A DNA stretch of 64,000 nucleotides from Alkalilimnicola ehrlichii (GTDB lineage Bacteria > Pseudomonadota > Gammaproteobacteria > Nitrococcales > AK92), in contig NZ_NFZV01000010.1 in the NCBI RefSeq assembly GCF_003399765.1, positions 62,001-126,000 on the forward strand. The letters are read 5' to 3'. The translations under genes were made by a program, and so were the position numbers. Below the pieces are notes generated by a model. That model saw nothing but the letters and a program-made list of their open reading frames with translations, did no database searches and was not told the origin of the DNA. Numbering within the stretch: the first letter of the stretch is position 1; each line of letters opens with the position of its first letter. Shown here piece after piece: positions 28,421 through 37,628 of this stretch.

Positions 28421-29230
28421 ATGACGACGATTACCGAGGTTACGGGTTTAGCATCGACGCGCGCAGTCACCGCGGCCGTAGTAGATCGTCTACGCGGCCA
28501 CACCCCCTTCGTCTGCCTAGATTTCGACGGCACATTGGCACCGATCGCCAACGATCCTGCCACCATCGAGCTGTCGACCAGAGGACGAGCGGCACTTATC
28601 GAACTAAGCCACTGTTTCCCCGTTGCTATTGTCAGTGGCCGCGCGATAGCGGATTTAAAAGCGCGCATCCCTACCGAGCGCTTGTACTTCGCCGGAAACC
28701 ACGGCCTGGAGATCGAAGGCCCCGGCCTAACGCGAAGGCATGCCGAAGCCATTGCCGCCCGCCGGGAACTGCAACGGGCCTATTCCTCTATCCAACATGC
28801 AACAACGGATATCGAAGGGGTCTTGATAGAAGACAAAGGCTTGACCTTATCGGTCCACTACCGCCAAACCCCCGAGTTTGCTCGCTTGCACGTCGCGCGG
28901 GCGGTGGATAGGGCTGTCGTCGAATCGCAGAATCTACGCAAGCATCACGGCAAGTGCGTTTACGAGCTTCGCCCTGCCGTCGATTGGCACAAAGGCGCTG
29001 CCGTCGAATATCTGCGGAGCGCTATCGAGCGTAAAACAGGGACTAACTTGCTGCCTCTCTACGTTGGAGACGACTGCACGGACGAAGATGCGTTTGCCGT
29101 ATTAAACCAAGGCCGGGGAGTTTCCATATTAGTTGCCGACGCCGCTCGCCCTACCGCTGCGGAATACCTATTGCCCTCGCCCGATGCCGTTCACAGTTTT
29201 CTAGAAAACCTGCTCGACGAACTTACTTAA
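28421..29230 (+). CDS. otsB: Trehalose-6-phosphate phosphatase (OtsB)
   Basis: A 269-residue HAD-family phosphatase that releases trehalose from trehalose-6-phosphate. The catalytic motif is VCLDFDGTLAPIANDP (about residue 32), followed by PVAIVSGRAIADLKAR, LYFAGNHGLEIEGPG and the C-terminal YVGDDCTDEDAFAVL with the metal aspartates. It starts two bases after otsA, so the two form a typical otsAB operon for compatible-solute synthesis. All key residues are intact. Confidence 0.94.
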   Translation: MTTITEVTGLASTRAVTAAVVDRLRGHTPFVCLDFDGTLAPIANDPATIELSTRGRAALIELSHCFPVAIVSGRAIADLKARIPTERLYFAGNHGLEIEGPGLTRRHAEAIAARRELQRAYSSIQHATTDIEGVLIEDKGLTLSVHYRQTPEFARLHVARAVDRAVVESQNLRKHHGKCVYELRPAVDWHKGAAVEYLRSAIERKTGTNLLPLYVGDDCTDEDAFAVLNQGRGVSILVADAARPTAAEYLLPSPDAVHSFLENLLDELT

Positions 29231-29373
29231 AAAGACACCAGCTCAAAGTTTGGCAAGCTTAGGATAAGCGACTTTCGCCACATTCTTAAGCTGTCGGCTT
29301 TGTCAACGGGTTTCGGTGCAGGTGCATTTGCGCAATAATCGTCGTTTCCCTCAGGACGAACACCCGAAGGACC

Positions 29374-30579
29374 ATGACGGATACAACCCAGCCGGCTACG
29401 CTCACCTACCCTACCGTAACCCGCGGCGACACCCGCTATACCCTTTTGGGGACGGCGCACGTATCGCGGGCTAGTGCGGAGGAAGTACGAGACTTAATCG
29501 CTTCCGGACGTTTCGATTCGGTCGCCATCGAGTTATGCGAAAGCCGTTATCAGGCCATCGTCAAACCCGAAGCGATGGGACAGATGGATCTGTTCGATGT
29601 CTTTCGGCAAGGCAAAGCCGGCATGGTCGCGGCCAGCCTTGCCCTAAGCGCTTATCAGCAGCGGCTTGCCGACCAGTTTGGCATAGAGCCGGGCGCTGAA
29701 ATGAAAGCAGCGATCGAGTCTGCAAAAGAAGCCGATTTACCCGTGCTACTCATCGATCGAGAGATCGGCACGACGCTTAAGCGCATCTACCGCCGCATTG
29801 GCTGGTGGCAGCGAATGATCCTCATTTCAGGCCTTATCGGCAGTTTGTTCTCGCGAGAGAAAGTCACCGAAGAAGAAATCGAACGCCTAAAAGAAGGCGA
29901 TGTCCTCGAATCTACCTTCTCCGAGTTCGCCTCTCGCTCGGCGACTTTGTACGATACTTTGATTCGCGAACGCGATCGTTATATGGCCGCCCGCCTACGG
30001 GAAGAACAAGCCAAACAATCGCTCAAGGAAGTCTTGGTCGTCATTGGCGCAGGCCACGCAGCCGGGTTGCAAGAGTATCTGCGCGACGAGCAAACCGAGC
30101 CGAGAGCCGAACAGGCGCAGCTGAATCAAATTCCGCCGGCGAGCCGTTGGCCGAAGATCTTTCCGTGGGCGTTAGTTGCCCTCATTCTCGCCGGCTTCGC
30201 CATCGGATTCAGTCGCAGCAGCAGTTTAGGCTGGCAGATGGTCTTTGAGTGGGTCGTCATCAATGGCGGTCTGTCTGCCCTTGGCGCAGCGATTGCAGGC
30301 GGGCATCCCCTCACCATTTTGGGCGCATTCGCGGCGGCACCGTTGACCTCGTTAAACCCAACCATAGGGGCAGGCCTAGTGGTTGCTAGTATTGAGCTTA
30401 GCCTGCGACGACCGAAGGTGGTGCATTTCGAAACGTTAAAACAAGACGTGGCCCATATTCGCGGGTGGTGGTCTAACCGCGTGGCACGGATTCTACTGGT
30501 ATTTATGCTGGCAACGGCCGGTTCGGCCATTGGCACCTACGTCGCAGGCTTTAGAATTTTCGAACGTCTAGTGAACTAA
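29374..30579 (+). CDS. TraB/GumN-family membrane protein
   Basis: A 401-residue protein with the TraB signatures LLGTAHVSRASAEEV near residue 28, AIELCESRYQ and VVIGAGHAAGL. The N-terminal ~240 residues are soluble and the C-terminal ~130 hold about four to five membrane segments (IFPWALVALILAGFAIGF, MVFEWVVINGGLSALGAAIAG, LTSLNPTIGAGLVVAS, ILLVFMLATAGSAIGTYV). In the TraB family the conserved Gly/His/Glu positions suggest metal-dependent protease-like activity, but this has not been settled. It is 143 bases after otsB on the same strand and probably independent. Confidence 0.87.
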   Translation: MTDTTQPATLTYPTVTRGDTRYTLLGTAHVSRASAEEVRDLIASGRFDSVAIELCESRYQAIVKPEAMGQMDLFDVFRQGKAGMVAASLALSAYQQRLADQFGIEPGAEMKAAIESAKEADLPVLLIDREIGTTLKRIYRRIGWWQRMILISGLIGSLFSREKVTEEEIERLKEGDVLESTFSEFASRSATLYDTLIRERDRYMAARLREEQAKQSLKEVLVVIGAGHAAGLQEYLRDEQTEPRAEQAQLNQIPPASRWPKIFPWALVALILAGFAIGFSRSSSLGWQMVFEWVVINGGLSALGAAIAGGHPLTILGAFAAAPLTSLNPTIGAGLVVASIELSLRRPKVVHFETLKQDVAHIRGWWSNRVARILLVFMLATAGSAIGTYVAGFRIFERLVN

Positions 30580-30594
30580 GCGTTCGATTTATGG

Positions 30595-30629
30595 GTGCAG
30601 AGTGCCGCGCCCAGCGCGGCACTCTGCAC
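30595..30629 (+). terminator. 16-pair hairpin downstream of TraB-family gene
   Basis: GTGCAGAGTGCCGCGC (30595-30610) pairs perfectly with GCGCGGCACTCTGCAC (30614-30629) around a CCA loop, starting 16 bases after the stop codon. No T-tract follows (the next bases are gggtcgacaccc), so this would be a long-stem, T-less terminator. Confidence 0.6.
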
Positions 30630-30851
30630 GGGTCGACACCCATTGTCTGCTCGTCGTCCTGCAGCGCCCTCTCACGGTGGCTTTACTGTCAACGGACTCA
30701 TACAAAAAGGCGCCGGGGCACAAGCTCAATAAATGAAAAATATCGGTGTTTCCTCATTCTGTGATTGCAAGCGCTGAAAAGTCTTGCGCTTTTCCGTTTA
30801 TCTCTACATTATGAGCAGTAGGTGATACACAAACATAAGCAAAAGGCGAAC

Positions 30852-31523
30852 ATGCGCCGAATCATCGTCTTAAATAGCAAAGGTGGCTGCGGCAAGACGA
30901 CCATATCAACGAATCTAGCCAGTCAATACGCAGCCAGGGGGTATAAAACCGCGTTGATCGATAACGATCCTCAGGGCTCCAGTTTGAACTGGCTAAGCCA
31001 CCGTCCTGGCTGGTCTCCTGAGATCAAAGGGATCAATGCGTTTGCCGCCAATCGCGGCGGCATGACTCGCTCTTGGGCCCTGCGTACGCCACCGGATACC
31101 GAGCGCGTCATTCTAGACACGCCGGCCAGCTTGCTCAGGCCCGATTACAACGAGCACTTGCGCGGCGTAAACCTCATTCTCATCCCCGTTCAACCGTCTT
31201 CTATCGATGTTCATGCGGCTGCGAACTTCATTCGCGACTTGCTCCTGGTTAATAAGGTCGATCGCTACCAAGAACGCGTCGGCATCATAGCCAACCGCAG
31301 CCGACAGCAGGGAGGCGCGTTCGAGAAGCTCGAACGCTTTCTGGCAAGTCTTAAAATTCCGGTGCTTGCGCATCTGCGAGATACGATGAATTATGTACGG
31401 GCCGCCGAACAAGGGCTGGGTGTACATGAAATCGATGCCTCGCGGGCGCAACTCGAACTGGAAGCTTGGGACCGCATTATCGAGTGGTTAGAGCGGGACC
31501 AGGTGCCCGGAGCTTATTTTTAA
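30852..31523 (+). CDS. ParA-family ATPase (orphan)
   Basis: A 223-residue P-loop ATPase with the deviant Walker [15 protein letters not shown], followed by [17 protein letters not shown] and VILDTPASL (Walker B region). These proteins bind DNA or a carrier surface to position cargo or segregate DNA. I see no ParB gene or parS-like repeats next to it, so it is an orphan ParA/MinD-like protein of unknown cargo. I set the start at ATG 30852 because AAAGGCGAAC stands just before it; an in-frame start at 30822 lacks such a site. Confidence 0.87.
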   Translation: MRRIIVLNSKGGCGKTTISTNLASQYAARGYKTALIDNDPQGSSLNWLSHRPGWSPEIKGINAFAANRGGMTRSWALRTPPDTERVILDTPASLLRPDYNEHLRGVNLILIPVQPSSIDVHAAANFIRDLLLVNKVDRYQERVGIIANRSRQQGGAFEKLERFLASLKIPVLAHLRDTMNYVRAAEQGLGVHEIDASRAQLELEAWDRIIEWLERDQVPGAYF

Positions 31524-31714
31524 ACATCGCCTCGAACCCGGGCTTCAGCATTTTAATCCGTGGGCAGCAGCGGCCGGAGTCTGACGGTCCTTGTAGCAGA
31601 CTCGATAAACGCCACCCGCACGCAGCCGCCGGCGCACCCCAATAAAATGCCACAGCAAGACAGCCGACTCCCCGGCCGCTGGTCAGCAAAACGATAAGAT
31701 GTAGGAGTATGTCG

Positions 31715-32518
31715 ATGGACTCACTGGTCACCCTACAAAAGGAAGGGCCAATCGCCGTTGTAACTTTGAACCGTCCGGATAAGTACAACGGGCTGACTAT
31801 ACCGATGCTGCGGGAGTTGATTGCGACCGCAAAGCGTATCCGCCGCGATCGCACCCTACGAGCCGTCGTCTTACGCGGCGAAGGGCCGGCGTTTTCCGCC
31901 GGTTTGGATTTCGCCAATGCGACCAAAAAACCCTTGGAGATAGTTAAAGCCTTTCTCCGCAACCCGCTACGGCCTCGCAACACCTTTCAAGAAGCGGCCT
32001 GGTGCTGGCGAAATTTGCCGATTCCGGTTATCGCCGCCATTCATGGGCATTGCTATGGGGCCGGGCTACAAGTCGCGCTCGCGGCCGATTTCCGGGATTG
32101 CGCCCCAGACGCAAGACTCTCGCTCATGGAGGCACGCTGGGGCATGGTCCCCGACCTGACCGGAACCTTAGTACTGCGGGAGCTTATGCCGCTCGACACG
32201 GCGAAAGACTTAGTCATGCACGGCACCGTCTTAAGCGGTGAAGAGGCAAAAGCGATCAACTTGGTCACGGCCTTAGCTGACGACCCCTATGCCGCCGCTA
32301 TGGAACGCGCCCAACAATTGGCTTTACGCTCTCCAGACGCGGTAAGCGGTACTAAGAAACTGCTACAAGCTAACTGGAATGCGTCCGAGCGACGGGCATT
32401 TCGGAACGAGCGCACCGTACAGCTCCGTATTCTCATAGGTAAGAACCAAAGTCGGGCGATGAAAGCAAACTTTGCCGGCGAAGAGCCCCGCTTCGGCCCG
32501 CGCTCCAAGCTACTCTAA
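31715..32518 (+). CDS. Enoyl-CoA hydratase/isomerase family (crotonase)
   Basis: A 267-residue crotonase-fold enzyme acting on acyl-CoA thioesters. Visible are VVTLNRPDKYNGLT, VVLRGEGPAFSAGLDF (oxyanion hole), PVIAAIHGHCYGAGLQVALAAD (second oxyanion position) and MEARWGMVPDLTGTLVL. The second acidic residue of true hydratases is not clear to me, so it might be a hydratase, isomerase or another crotonase. I set the start at ATG 31715 because AGGAG is seven bases upstream; ATG 31709 abuts that site. An alpha/beta hydrolase gene follows at 15 bases. Confidence 0.88.
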   Translation: MDSLVTLQKEGPIAVVTLNRPDKYNGLTIPMLRELIATAKRIRRDRTLRAVVLRGEGPAFSAGLDFANATKKPLEIVKAFLRNPLRPRNTFQEAAWCWRNLPIPVIAAIHGHCYGAGLQVALAADFRDCAPDARLSLMEARWGMVPDLTGTLVLRELMPLDTAKDLVMHGTVLSGEEAKAINLVTALADDPYAAAMERAQQLALRSPDAVSGTKKLLQANWNASERRAFRNERTVQLRILIGKNQSRAMKANFAGEEPRFGPRSKLL

Positions 32519-32533
32519 GTTTTAGAAAGACCT

Positions 32534-33403
32534 ATGAACCGGATATCGGAGCAAGCTACCGGTCGATTGACCCGCAGCGACGTGCTACGCGAAGCGGCCG
32601 ATGGCGGTCGCTTTCGCCTAACCTTTTTAGACTTACCGCAACCGTCCGGCGCTCCCATCGTTTACTTACCGGGGATGTTTACCGGCCGCAATTTTTGGTT
32701 GTCCGAGCGCGGCATTGGCTTAGCCGCTTATCTAGCCGAGGCCGGCCATCCGGGCGTTATCGTCGAACGCCGCCGACCTCAAGCTGCCAGGGCAGGATTG
32801 GAAGAGCACATTCGCTACGACCTGCCTTTGGTGCAAGCGGAAATACAGCAACGATGGGAGCGAGCGGCTTTTTGGGTAGGCCACTCCTTCGGCGGTGTAT
32901 TAGCCGCTCGCGCCATCGGCTCCACGCTGGACCAGCAAGCCGTAGCGGGACTGGTCGTATTCGCCTCGCAGTTTGAAGTCGGCAAACACGGCTTAGCGAC
33001 GCCGGGACACTTGCTGACCTTAGGTATCTGCAAACTACTTGGCAACTTCCCCGCCCGTCGGCTGGGTATGGGGCCGCAAGATGAGCCGCCGGCCGCCATG
33101 CAGGATGCGGTACGCATCGTTCGCCACGGCCGCAGCAAACCTGAAATTCGCCGTACCCTTAACACTATTGACCGACCGCTACTCGCCATTTCCGGCTTGG
33201 GCGATAAAGTCGATCCCACCAAAGGCTGCGAGCGCTTGGTCAGCCATGTCGGGAGTAAAGATCGACAGTTTATTGCGGCGGGCCGGCAGACCGGCTTTGC
33301 ACTCGACTACGATCATCCGGGTATCGTCGTCAGTAAACCTGCCCAACAGGAAATCTGGCCGATCGTTCGCGACTGGCTCAGCAAACGTGCTCCTACCGGT
33401 TAA
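32534..33403 (+). CDS. Alpha/beta hydrolase
   Basis: A 289-residue alpha/beta-hydrolase with the nucleophile elbow GHSFGG (about residue 118). The oxyanion region is YLPGMFTG, the likely catalytic aspartate is in GLGDKVDPTKG, and the histidine is in YDHPGIV near the C-terminus. Substrate unknown; a lipase, esterase or thioesterase role would fit the neighbouring crotonase. It starts 15 bases after that gene and is probably in its operon. Confidence 0.85.
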   Translation: MNRISEQATGRLTRSDVLREAADGGRFRLTFLDLPQPSGAPIVYLPGMFTGRNFWLSERGIGLAAYLAEAGHPGVIVERRRPQAARAGLEEHIRYDLPLVQAEIQQRWERAAFWVGHSFGGVLAARAIGSTLDQQAVAGLVVFASQFEVGKHGLATPGHLLTLGICKLLGNFPARRLGMGPQDEPPAAMQDAVRIVRHGRSKPEIRRTLNTIDRPLLAISGLGDKVDPTKGCERLVSHVGSKDRQFIAAGRQTGFALDYDHPGIVVSKPAQQEIWPIVRDWLSKRAPTG

Positions 33404-33787
33404 GAGCGTGAGCCTCCCACGTTCTTAACCTCCTCCTGTAGCGTAACCCTCTCCGTATCGGCAGCACCGTTGCTGTCGCCCCTTCCAACCCCACTTCTTG
33501 TGAAAGAACCGTACTTCGTCATCTTGGCGGGCTGCTGATAGCGGACGAAACGTTACCTTTCTGCTCAGCGCGTTGTTACCAATGGTAGCGGCAGAACCTC
33601 CAGGGGTATGAGCAACAGCCCCAGAAGAATCATATCCGCATGATTTAACTTAGAAAAGGTCAGTTAGCACGGTTTGTGCATTAAAAAACTGCCGCCGGCA
33701 TTTCCCGATTCCGGTTGCAACCATAAAAAACGGGCGACGACAGGCTTTAAAGAAGTCGTCGGATCGTAAAATTACGGGAGGAGAACA
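33404..33787. other. Intergenic region upstream of symporter operon
   Basis: About 380 bases without a plausible gene. It is T/A-richer near 33640-33780 and includes a possible sigma-54-type promoter (listed separately) and a good ribosome-binding site (GGGAGGAG) for the next gene. I see nothing else. Confidence 0.4.
33664..33680 (+). promoter_or_regulatory. Possible sigma-54 (-24/-12) promoter
   Basis: TTAGCACGGTTTGTGCA resembles the TGGCACG-N4-TTGC consensus. The spacing between the -24 AG (consensus GG) and the -12 GC is exactly ten bases, but there is one mismatch in each element. It lies 108 bases before the small-subunit gene of the symporter. This is a weak, position-supported candidate. 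Confidence 0.3.
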
Positions 33788-34093
33788 ATGAACGACGACA
33801 AGCATCGTTATGCGGGCTCACCGCATAAGAATGAAAGCGCTCGCGCATCGGCTGCGGCTTACTGGAAGGAAAACATTAAGATTCTTTCCTGGCTGCTGGT
33901 GATCTGGTTCGCGGTGTCTTTCGGCGCCGGCATCCTATTCGCCGATCTGCTCAATAACATCCAATTTGCCGGATTCAAGCTCGGTTTCTGGTTCGCCCAA
34001 CAAGGCTCGATATACACCTTCGTTGTGCTCATCTTCGTTTACGTTTGGAAGATGAACCAACTCGACCGTAAATACGACGTGCACGAAGAATAA
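33788..34093 (+). CDS. DUF4212 symporter small subunit
   Basis: A 101-residue membrane protein with two membrane segments (ILSWLLVIWFAVSFGAGILF and IYTFVVLIFVYVWKM) separated by DLLNNIQFAGFKLGFWFAQQGS. This is the DUF4212 family, small partner proteins encoded just upstream of acetate/solute:sodium symporters. It ends 14 bases before the symporter gene, and a perfect GGGAGGAG ribosome-binding site precedes the ATG. Confidence 0.92.
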   Translation: MNDDKHRYAGSPHKNESARASAAAYWKENIKILSWLLVIWFAVSFGAGILFADLLNNIQFAGFKLGFWFAQQGSIYTFVVLIFVYVWKMNQLDRKYDVHEE

Positions 34094-34107
34094 GGCGAGG
34101 TCGAACC

Positions 34108-35877
34108 ATGGAACAGCAGCTTCTTATCTACCTGTTCGTAGGGGCGACGTTCGCCCTCTACATCGGTATTGCTATTTGGAGCCGGGCGGGAACCACCGGC
34201 GAATATTATGTCGCTTCCAAAGGCGTCAACCCCATTGCTAACGGTATGGCGACCGCGGCCGACTGGATGTCGGCGGCCTCGTTTATTTCCATGGCGGGCC
34301 TCATCGCCTTCCTGGGCTACGACGGTTCGGTTTACCTAATGGGTTGGACCGGCGGCTATGTGCTATTGGCCATGCTGCTTGCTCCCTACTTACGCAAGTT
34401 CGGCCGCTTCACGGTGCCCGACTTTATCGGCGACCGCTACTACTCGCAGCTCGCACGCACCGTCGCCGTTATCTGCGCGTTGTTTATCTCCTTCACCTAT
34501 GTGGCAGGGCAAATGCGCGGCGTGGGCATCGTCTTCTCGCGCTATCTGGAAGTGCCCATTAATGTCGGCGTTATTATCGGCATGGGCATCGTATTCTTCT
34601 ACGCGGTGCTCGGCGGCATGAAGGGCATTACCTATACCCAGGTTGCTCAGTATGTGGTGATGATCTTCGCCTACCTGGTGCCGGCGATTTTCATTTCCTT
34701 GCTGGTAACCGGCTGGGCCATCCCCCAGATCGGCTTCGGTGCAACCGTCGTCGGTACCGACACCTCAGTGCTGGGGCGACTGGACGGAGTGCTCACTGAT
34801 CTCGGCTTCGATCAGTACACGTCAGGGCAAAAGCCAACCATCGATGTCTTTTTCATTACCTTTGCCTTGATGGTCGGTACAGCGGGGCTACCTCACGTTA
34901 TCATCCGTTTCTTTACCGTACCGCGGGTTCGGGATGCACGCATTTCGGCCGGTTGGGCTTTGATCTTCATCTCCCTGCTCTACACCACCGCTCCGGCAGT
35001 CGGCGCGTTTGCGCGGGCGAATCTGATCGATACAGTGAGCAACGCCGAATATACGGAGCTGCCGCAATGGTTCCATAACTGGGAAACAGCCGGCCTCATT
35101 GCCTGGATGGACAAGGACGAATCGGGCGTGATTCGCTACGGACCGGGAGCACCGTTCGAAGGGCGTCCGCAGTTCACCGGCGAAGTGGGCGAATACGGTC
35201 AGCCCCTGTTACGCAACACGCCGACGGACCACGCCAATGAACTTTATGTCGACCGCGACATCCTGGTCTTGGCGAACCCGGAAATTGCGCAGTTGCCGAA
35301 TTGGGTCATCGCACTCATGGCAGCAGGCGGCCTTGCAGCCGCGCTCTCAACCGCAGCAGGGCTGTTACTGGTCATATCGACCGCGATATCGCACGATCTG
35401 CTTAAGAGTCAGCTCATGCCCCATATCTCGGAGAAAGGCGAGTTGTTAGCGGCGAGGTTAGCCGCCGCCGTGGCAGTCGTGTTGGCAGGCTTGATAGGCA
35501 TCTATCCACCGGCCTTCGTCGCCCAGGTGGTCGCCTTCGCGTTCGGCTTAGCAGCGGCGACCTTCTTCCCGGCCATCATCATGGGCATTTTCTACAAGCG
35601 GATGAACAAAGAAGGCGCTGTGGCCGGGATGCTGGTGGGCCTCGTATTCACCTTCGGCTACATCCTGCTCTATAAGTTCATCAACCCGGCACTGGATCAT
35701 CCGGACCATCACTTGTTCGGCATTTCGCCGGAAGGTATCGGTACCCTCGGCATGATCCTGAACTTCATTACGGCCTTCGCCGTAAGCCGGTTCACGCCAC
35801 CGCCACCGGACCATATCCAACACCTTGTCGAGGATATTCGCGTCCCGCGCGGTGCAGGCGCCGCTCAGGACCACTAA
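34108..35877 (+). CDS. Sodium:solute symporter, ActP-like (VC_2705 subfamily)
   Basis: A 589-residue SSS-family transporter with about 13 membrane segments. Typical motifs are IAIWSRAGTTGEYYVASKGVNPIANGMATAADWMSAASFISMAGL, GDRYYSQLARTVAV, GMKGITYTQVAQYVVM and the LAAALSTAAGLLLVISTAISHDLL segment in TM10. Its closest known relatives take up acetate or other short monocarboxylates. With the small subunit upstream it forms a two-gene transport unit. The CBS/DUF294 gene and sensor genes that follow suggest substrate-dependent regulation. Confidence 0.9.
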   Translation: MEQQLLIYLFVGATFALYIGIAIWSRAGTTGEYYVASKGVNPIANGMATAADWMSAASFISMAGLIAFLGYDGSVYLMGWTGGYVLLAMLLAPYLRKFGRFTVPDFIGDRYYSQLARTVAVICALFISFTYVAGQMRGVGIVFSRYLEVPINVGVIIGMGIVFFYAVLGGMKGITYTQVAQYVVMIFAYLVPAIFISLLVTGWAIPQIGFGATVVGTDTSVLGRLDGVLTDLGFDQYTSGQKPTIDVFFITFALMVGTAGLPHVIIRFFTVPRVRDARISAGWALIFISLLYTTAPAVGAFARANLIDTVSNAEYTELPQWFHNWETAGLIAWMDKDESGVIRYGPGAPFEGRPQFTGEVGEYGQPLLRNTPTDHANELYVDRDILVLANPEIAQLPNWVIALMAAGGLAAALSTAAGLLLVISTAISHDLLKSQLMPHISEKGELLAARLAAAVAVVLAGLIGIYPPAFVAQVVAFAFGLAAATFFPAIIMGIFYKRMNKEGAVAGMLVGLVFTFGYILLYKFINPALDHPDHHLFGISPEGIGTLGMILNFITAFAVSRFTPPPPDHIQHLVEDIRVPRGAGAAQDH

Positions 35878-35892
35878 GACTTGCCGCAACCA

Positions 35893-35930
35893 CAGGAGTG
35901 CCCCTACCGACTGGGGGCACTCCTGCTTTT
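35893..35930 (+). terminator. Intrinsic terminator after symporter gene
   Basis: CAGGAGTGCCCC (35893-35904) pairs with GGGGCACTCCTG (35914-35925) around a nine-base loop, followed by CTTTTCGTT. This is a classical Rho-independent terminator, 15 bases after the stop codon, at the junction with the convergent DUF294 gene. Confidence 0.8.
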
Positions 35931-35933
35931 CGT

Positions 35934-37418
35934 TCAGACGCGAAATTCGACTTCCAAACGACGTTGTAATGCTTGGGCCTGACGGAAAGACTGTTTCAGG
36001 ATCTGCCGATTCAGCGGGTTCAAATCGTCCGGGTTCAATCGATTGTTCATCGTCTCGCCCTTACGGAACTGTGCCTGATGAACACGCATCCGCAACAACT
36101 GTATAAACGAGAATGCAGCCCTCCAGGCCTGGCCGTCGCCTGGGCGCACGTGGCCGCGTTCCGTCAATGCCGACATTCTGTCCAGCGTATTCGTTTCGTC
36201 GACGCCCAAACTCAAACTGAGGATGCGCGCCCCGTCCACAAACGGAGTCAACCCTTGCACTTTCAGATCCAAACCCGGCTTGGCCCCGCCACGGCTGGTT
36301 GTTCTAAAGTCGCGTATCAACCCCAATGGCGGCCGACTTTGCAAGGCATTGGCTGCCATCATGTGTTGAAAGATGGTGTTCCGCTGGGCCCGCTCCAAAA
36401 CATCCTGCTGCAAGGCTTTGATACCCGCAACATCTCCCCAGATACCGCGCAAATCGAAATAAATGCTCGATTTCAAAAGGTTGTCGGGCGTTGCGCTCTC
36501 GATCATACCGGCGAAAACGCGCCGCCATTCTTCTGCGCTCAAACACAGCCGCGGGTTACTGGCCATAATGTTGCCCTTGCACAGCGGAAAACCGCAGTCG
36601 GCCAACAGCGTGTTGATTTGACGCGCCAACGGAAGCAATTGTTGCCGAATGGCCTCGGGGGTTTCGCCTGCCGGGGTCGTGAACAAGATCGCATTATCCT
36701 GATCGGTCGACAGCGTTTGCTCGCGCCGCCCTTCGCTACCGAAAGCGATCCACCCGATCGGCACCGGCGGCTCGCCAAACTCCGCGATAGACAGCTCGAT
36801 CGCCCGCGCTACGGTGTGGTCGTTAAGCAGCGTAATGATCTTCGTGACTTGTTCGGGGGCAACGCCCTGGGCCAGCAAGGTGTCGATCAAGCGCACGATT
36901 TGGCTTCGAATACCGACCAAGGTTTTCGCCGTCTCGGCCTGGGCGATGGTTCGGGTCAGTTGCACCAACTTCACGCGTTGCAGTGCGAACAAATCCCGCT
37001 CGGAAATAACGCCCAGCAGCCGCCCGTTCTCCATCACGCAAACATGGCCGAAATGACGCCCCGCCATCAAAATGGCGGCATCGAAAGCGCGGGCATCCGG
37101 CGGCAACCCCAAAGGGGCCGGTGTCATAAACCGATAAACCGGCTGGTCCAGGTCTGCAACGCCTTCGGCAATCACGGCGCGCAAATCATGCAAAGTAAAG
37201 ATGCCCAACGGCTTTTGGCTAAGGTCGCAGACGATAACGCTACCGACCCGGTGCTCATGAATCAGCTTAACCGCCTCGCGCAGGCCCAGGTCCGGCGAGC
37301 AGGTCACAGGGGCGCGGCTGATCAGATCTCTCAAGGCAATGTCCAGGGAGCTATCCTGCGCGAAGCGGTCGCCTACTTCAGGCAGCTCCGGCGGTTCGAT
37401 ACGGTCGAAATCGGACAT
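35934..37418 (-). CDS. CBS-domain/DUF294 nucleotidyltransferase-like protein
   Basis: A 494-residue cytoplasmic protein. Two CBS domains occupy roughly residues 25-150 (RAPVTCSPDLGLREAVKLIHEHRVGSV and FGHVCVMENGRLLGVISERDLF). They are followed by a DUF294 nucleotidyltransferase domain with GSEGRREQTLSTDQDNAILF, the GS-x10-DxD-like signature. A DUF294 C-terminal domain completes it. Such proteins occur with ActP-like symporters and DnaQ-like genes in pseudomonads and relatives and are thought to be signalling proteins. I set the start at ATG 37418, where GGGAG is about seven bases upstream; the extension to 37472 lacks support. It is convergent with the symporter gene. Confidence 0.88.
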   Translation of the reverse strand: MSDFDRIEPPELPEVGDRFAQDSSLDIALRDLISRAPVTCSPDLGLREAVKLIHEHRVGSVIVCDLSQKPLGIFTLHDLRAVIAEGVADLDQPVYRFMTPAPLGLPPDARAFDAAILMAGRHFGHVCVMENGRLLGVISERDLFALQRVKLVQLTRTIAQAETAKTLVGIRSQIVRLIDTLLAQGVAPEQVTKIITLLNDHTVARAIELSIAEFGEPPVPIGWIAFGSEGRREQTLSTDQDNAILFTTPAGETPEAIRQQLLPLARQINTLLADCGFPLCKGNIMASNPRLCLSAEEWRRVFAGMIESATPDNLLKSSIYFDLRGIWGDVAGIKALQQDVLERAQRNTIFQHMMAANALQSRPPLGLIRDFRTTSRGGAKPGLDLKVQGLTPFVDGARILSLSLGVDETNTLDRMSALTERGHVRPGDGQAWRAAFSFIQLLRMRVHQAQFRKGETMNNRLNPDDLNPLNRQILKQSFRQAQALQRRLEVEFRV

Positions 37419-37628
37419 AAGAATGCTCCCGTCAGGCAAATCTAAGCGTGAAGGTGTGCTAGAACCGATCACGGCTTACCTATATAGCTTAGCAGGATAA
37501 CGCTTTTCTCTTATATGAGGGTAAGGGCATGACTATACTGAATAGAGGGAAACTGTCCGCCGCAGCAAACGCCTTAGGCCGACATGGCCTTGGTGCGGGA
37601 ATGAGTGTTAGCAGCCACAGAGATCGCG

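Noticed and set aside
35973-37445. A 490-codon plus-strand frame
   Set aside because: It lies entirely antisense to the CBS/DUF294 gene, whose protein has clear domains. The plus-strand translation has no recognisable domain or ribosome-binding site, so it is a shadow frame.
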